A DNA stretch of 64,000 nt from Kaistia defluvii. GTDB lineage: Bacteria > Pseudomonadota > Alphaproteobacteria > Rhizobiales > Kaistiaceae. The translations under genes were made by a program, and so were the position numbers. The stretch is taken from NCBI RefSeq assembly GCF_026343955.1, contig NZ_JAPKNI010000002.1:186001-250000 (forward strand), written 5' to 3'. Each line of letters begins with the position of its first letter. Position 1 is the first letter of the stretch. Shown here in pieces: positions 62,481 to 64,000 of this stretch. The notes beneath the pieces were generated by a model. The model made no database searches. It saw only the letters and a program-made list of their open reading frames with translations, and was not told the origin of the DNA.

Positions 62481-64000
62481 ATGAGCCAGTCCAAATCCGC
62501 GAGCATAATGGACGCTCGCATCCTCGTTCCCGCCATAGGCGGCGCGTTCCGCAAGCTGGATCCGCGCAGCCTGGCGCGCAATCCGGTGATGTTCGTCGTC
62601 GCCGTCGTCTCGGCGCTGACCACGGTGCTGTTCCTGCGCGATCTCGCCACCGGCGGCGCCAATCTCGGCTTCTCGCTGCAGATCGTCATCTGGCTGTGGT
62701 TCACGGTGCTGTTCGCCAATTTCGCGGAAGCCGTCGCCGAAGGGCGCGGCAAGGCACAGGCGGAATCGCTCCGTCGCACCCGCACCGAGACGCAGGCCAA
62801 GCTGCTTTCGGGCAACGACCCCGCCAACTTCAAGCTCGTGCCGGGCACCAGCCTCCGGGTTGGTGACGTCGTGCTGGTGGAGGCGGGGGATATCATTCCG
62901 TCCGATGGGGAAGTCATTGAGGGCGTCGCCTCGGTCAACGAGGCGGCGATCACGGGTGAATCCGCGCCGGTGATCCGCGAATCCGGCGGCGACCGTTCGG
63001 CCGTCACCGGCGGCACGCAGGTGCTGTCCGACTGGATCCGGGTCCGCATCACGGCCGCCGCCGGATCGACCTTCATCGACCGCATGATCGCCCTGGTCGA
63101 GGGCGCCGAACGGCAGAAGACGCCCAACGAGATCGCGCTCAACATCCTGCTCGCCGGCATGACGCTGATCTTCGTGCTCGCCGTCGTCACCATCCCGAGC
63201 TTTGCGAACTACGCCGGCGGCTACATTCCGGTCGTCGTGCTGGTGGCGCTGTTCGTCACCCTGATCCCGACGACGATCGGCGCGCTGCTTTCAGCCATCG
63301 GCATCGCCGGCATGGACCGGCTGGTGCGATTCAACGTGCTCGCCATGTCGGGTCGCGCTGTCGAGGCGGCCGGCGATGTTGATACGCTGCTGCTCGACAA
63401 GACCGGCACGATCACCCTCGGCAACCGCCAGGCGACCGAGCTTCGCCCGGTGCGCGGCGTCACCGAGCCGGAACTGGCCGACGCGGCGCAACTCGCCTCG
63501 CTCGCCGACGAGACCCCCGAAGGCCGCTCGATCGTCGTGCTCGCCAAGGAGAAATACGGCATCCGTGCCCGCGACATGCAGAGCCTGCATGCCACCTTCG
63601 TGCCCTTCACGGCACAGACCCGGATGAGCGGGGTCGATTTCGACGGCTCGTCGATCCGCAAGGGCGCGGTCGATGCCGTGCTGAAGCATGTCGAGCAGGC
63701 CGGCGTGGCGGCCGGCGGCAGTCGGGCCATCACCGGCACGATCCGCGAACTGCAGACCATCGCCGACGAGATCGCCAAGACCGGCGGCACGCCGCTGGCC
63801 GTGGTCAAGGATGGCCGCCTGCTGGGCGTCGTCCATCTCAAGGACATCGTCAAGGGGGGCATCCGCGAGCGTTTCGCGGAGCTTCGCCGGATGGGCATCC
63901 GGACGGTGATGATCACCGGCGACAACCCGATGACGGCGGCGGCCATTGCGGCCGAGGCGGGCGTCGATGACTTCCTGGCCCAGGCGACGCCCGAGATGAA
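62481..64000 (+). CDS. kdpB: KdpB, catalytic subunit of the potassium ATPase, 5' part
   Basis: The first 506 codons; the gene runs beyond the window. It is a P-type ATPase: ITGESAPV at 157-164 (with the regulatory Ser161 position), the phosphorylation motif DKTGT with D306, the K/NTP region [12 protein letters not shown], and the [15 protein letters not shown] hinge. Membrane helices at 34-54, 65-85, 222-240 and 248-275 fit KdpB. ATG 62481 is preceded by GGAG. KdpB drives K+ uptake with KdpA and KdpC; kdpC and possibly kdpD/kdpE should follow. Confidence 0.96.
   Translation, partial: MSQSKSASIMDARILVPAIGGAFRKLDPRSLARNPVMFVVAVVSALTTVLFLRDLATGGANLGFSLQIVIWLWFTVLFANFAEAVAEGRGKAQAESLRRTRTETQAKLLSGNDPANFKLVPGTSLRVGDVVLVEAGDIIPSDGEVIEGVASVNEAAITGESAPVIRESGGDRSAVTGGTQVLSDWIRVRITAAAGSTFIDRMIALVEGAERQKTPNEIALNILLAGMTLIFVLAVVTIPSFANYAGGYIPVVVLVALFVTLIPTTIGALLSAIGIAGMDRLVRFNVLAMSGRAVEAAGDVDTLLLDKTGTITLGNRQATELRPVRGVTEPELADAAQLASLADETPEGRSIVVLAKEKYGIRARDMQSLHATFVPFTAQTRMSGVDFDGSSIRKGAVDAVLKHVEQAGVAAGGSRAITGTIRELQTIADEIAKTGGTPLAVVKDGRLLGVVHLKDIVKGGIRERFAELRRMGIRTVMITGDNPMTAAAIAAEAGVDDFLAQATPEM

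Overview
The window is a GC-rich chromosomal segment from an alphaproteobacterium, most likely a free-living soil or water member of the Hyphomicrobiales. The evidence is the very high GC content, the HutF/HutG type of histidine degradation, an HWE-family histidine kinase, many ABC importers with GntR and SorC-type regulators, and a kdpF-kdpA-kdpB order. I see no tRNA or rRNA gene, CRISPR array, insertion sequence or prophage. The genus cannot be named from the sequence alone.

Layout. 1-4.3 kb: the 3' end of an autotransporter gene, a GH88 unsaturated glucuronyl hydrolase, a DUF1349 protein and a decayed GMC oxidoreductase. 4.3-12.7 kb: a cell-surface or peptide-modification cassette with a PqqD-family protein, three family-2 glycosyltransferases, an unrecognised protein with a possible kinase-like core, an HprK-like P-loop kinase, a polysaccharide deacetylase and an NTP_transf_5 nucleotidyltransferase. 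13-16.7 kb: a polar amino acid ABC importer operon that also carries a DUF3830 protein and an unknown protein. 17.1-19.6 kb: a GntR/UTRA regulator and a fused dihydroxyacetone kinase. 19.6-27.7 kb: a complete histidine utilisation locus (hutC-hutF, diverging from hutI-hutH-hutG-hutU-hutD) with a perfect palindromic operator in the divergent gap.

28-35.7 kb: an amide import and hydrolysis operon. It starts with an RNA leader carrying an intrinsic terminator, then an AmiC-like amide sensor, an AmiR-like ANTAR antiterminator, a five-gene branched-chain/urea-type ABC importer and an acetamidase/formamidase. This looks like the Pseudomonas amidase control circuit attached to a different transporter and hydrolase. 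36-42.5 kb: an orphan BrnA-like antitoxin, then a fused E1 alpha-beta 2-oxo-acid/acyloin dehydrogenase, a free-standing lipoyl domain and an alpha/beta hydrolase (together resembling a split acetoin-dehydrogenase E2), a SorC-family regulator and a xylulokinase. This suggests oxidative cleavage of a sugar-like acyloin. 42.5-46.7 kb: a second SorC regulator and a sugar importer without its own ATPase. 47-54.1 kb: a transketolase with an RbsABC-type sugar importer and a GntR regulator, with two matching operator candidates.

54.5-59.4 kb: a single-domain response regulator and GAF-PAS-GAF HWE kinase, a small acidic protein, a PPC-domain protein and an aldehyde dehydrogenase. 59.8-64 kb: a small membrane protein, a 28-codon microprotein, kdpF, kdpA, a small inserted reading frame carrying a GC-rich palindrome, and kdpB running off the end.

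The best candidates for new biology are the PqqD/HprK-like/nucleotidyltransferase cassette, the split acyloin-dehydrogenase plus xylulokinase locus, and the AmiC/AmiR leader controlling an amide importer.
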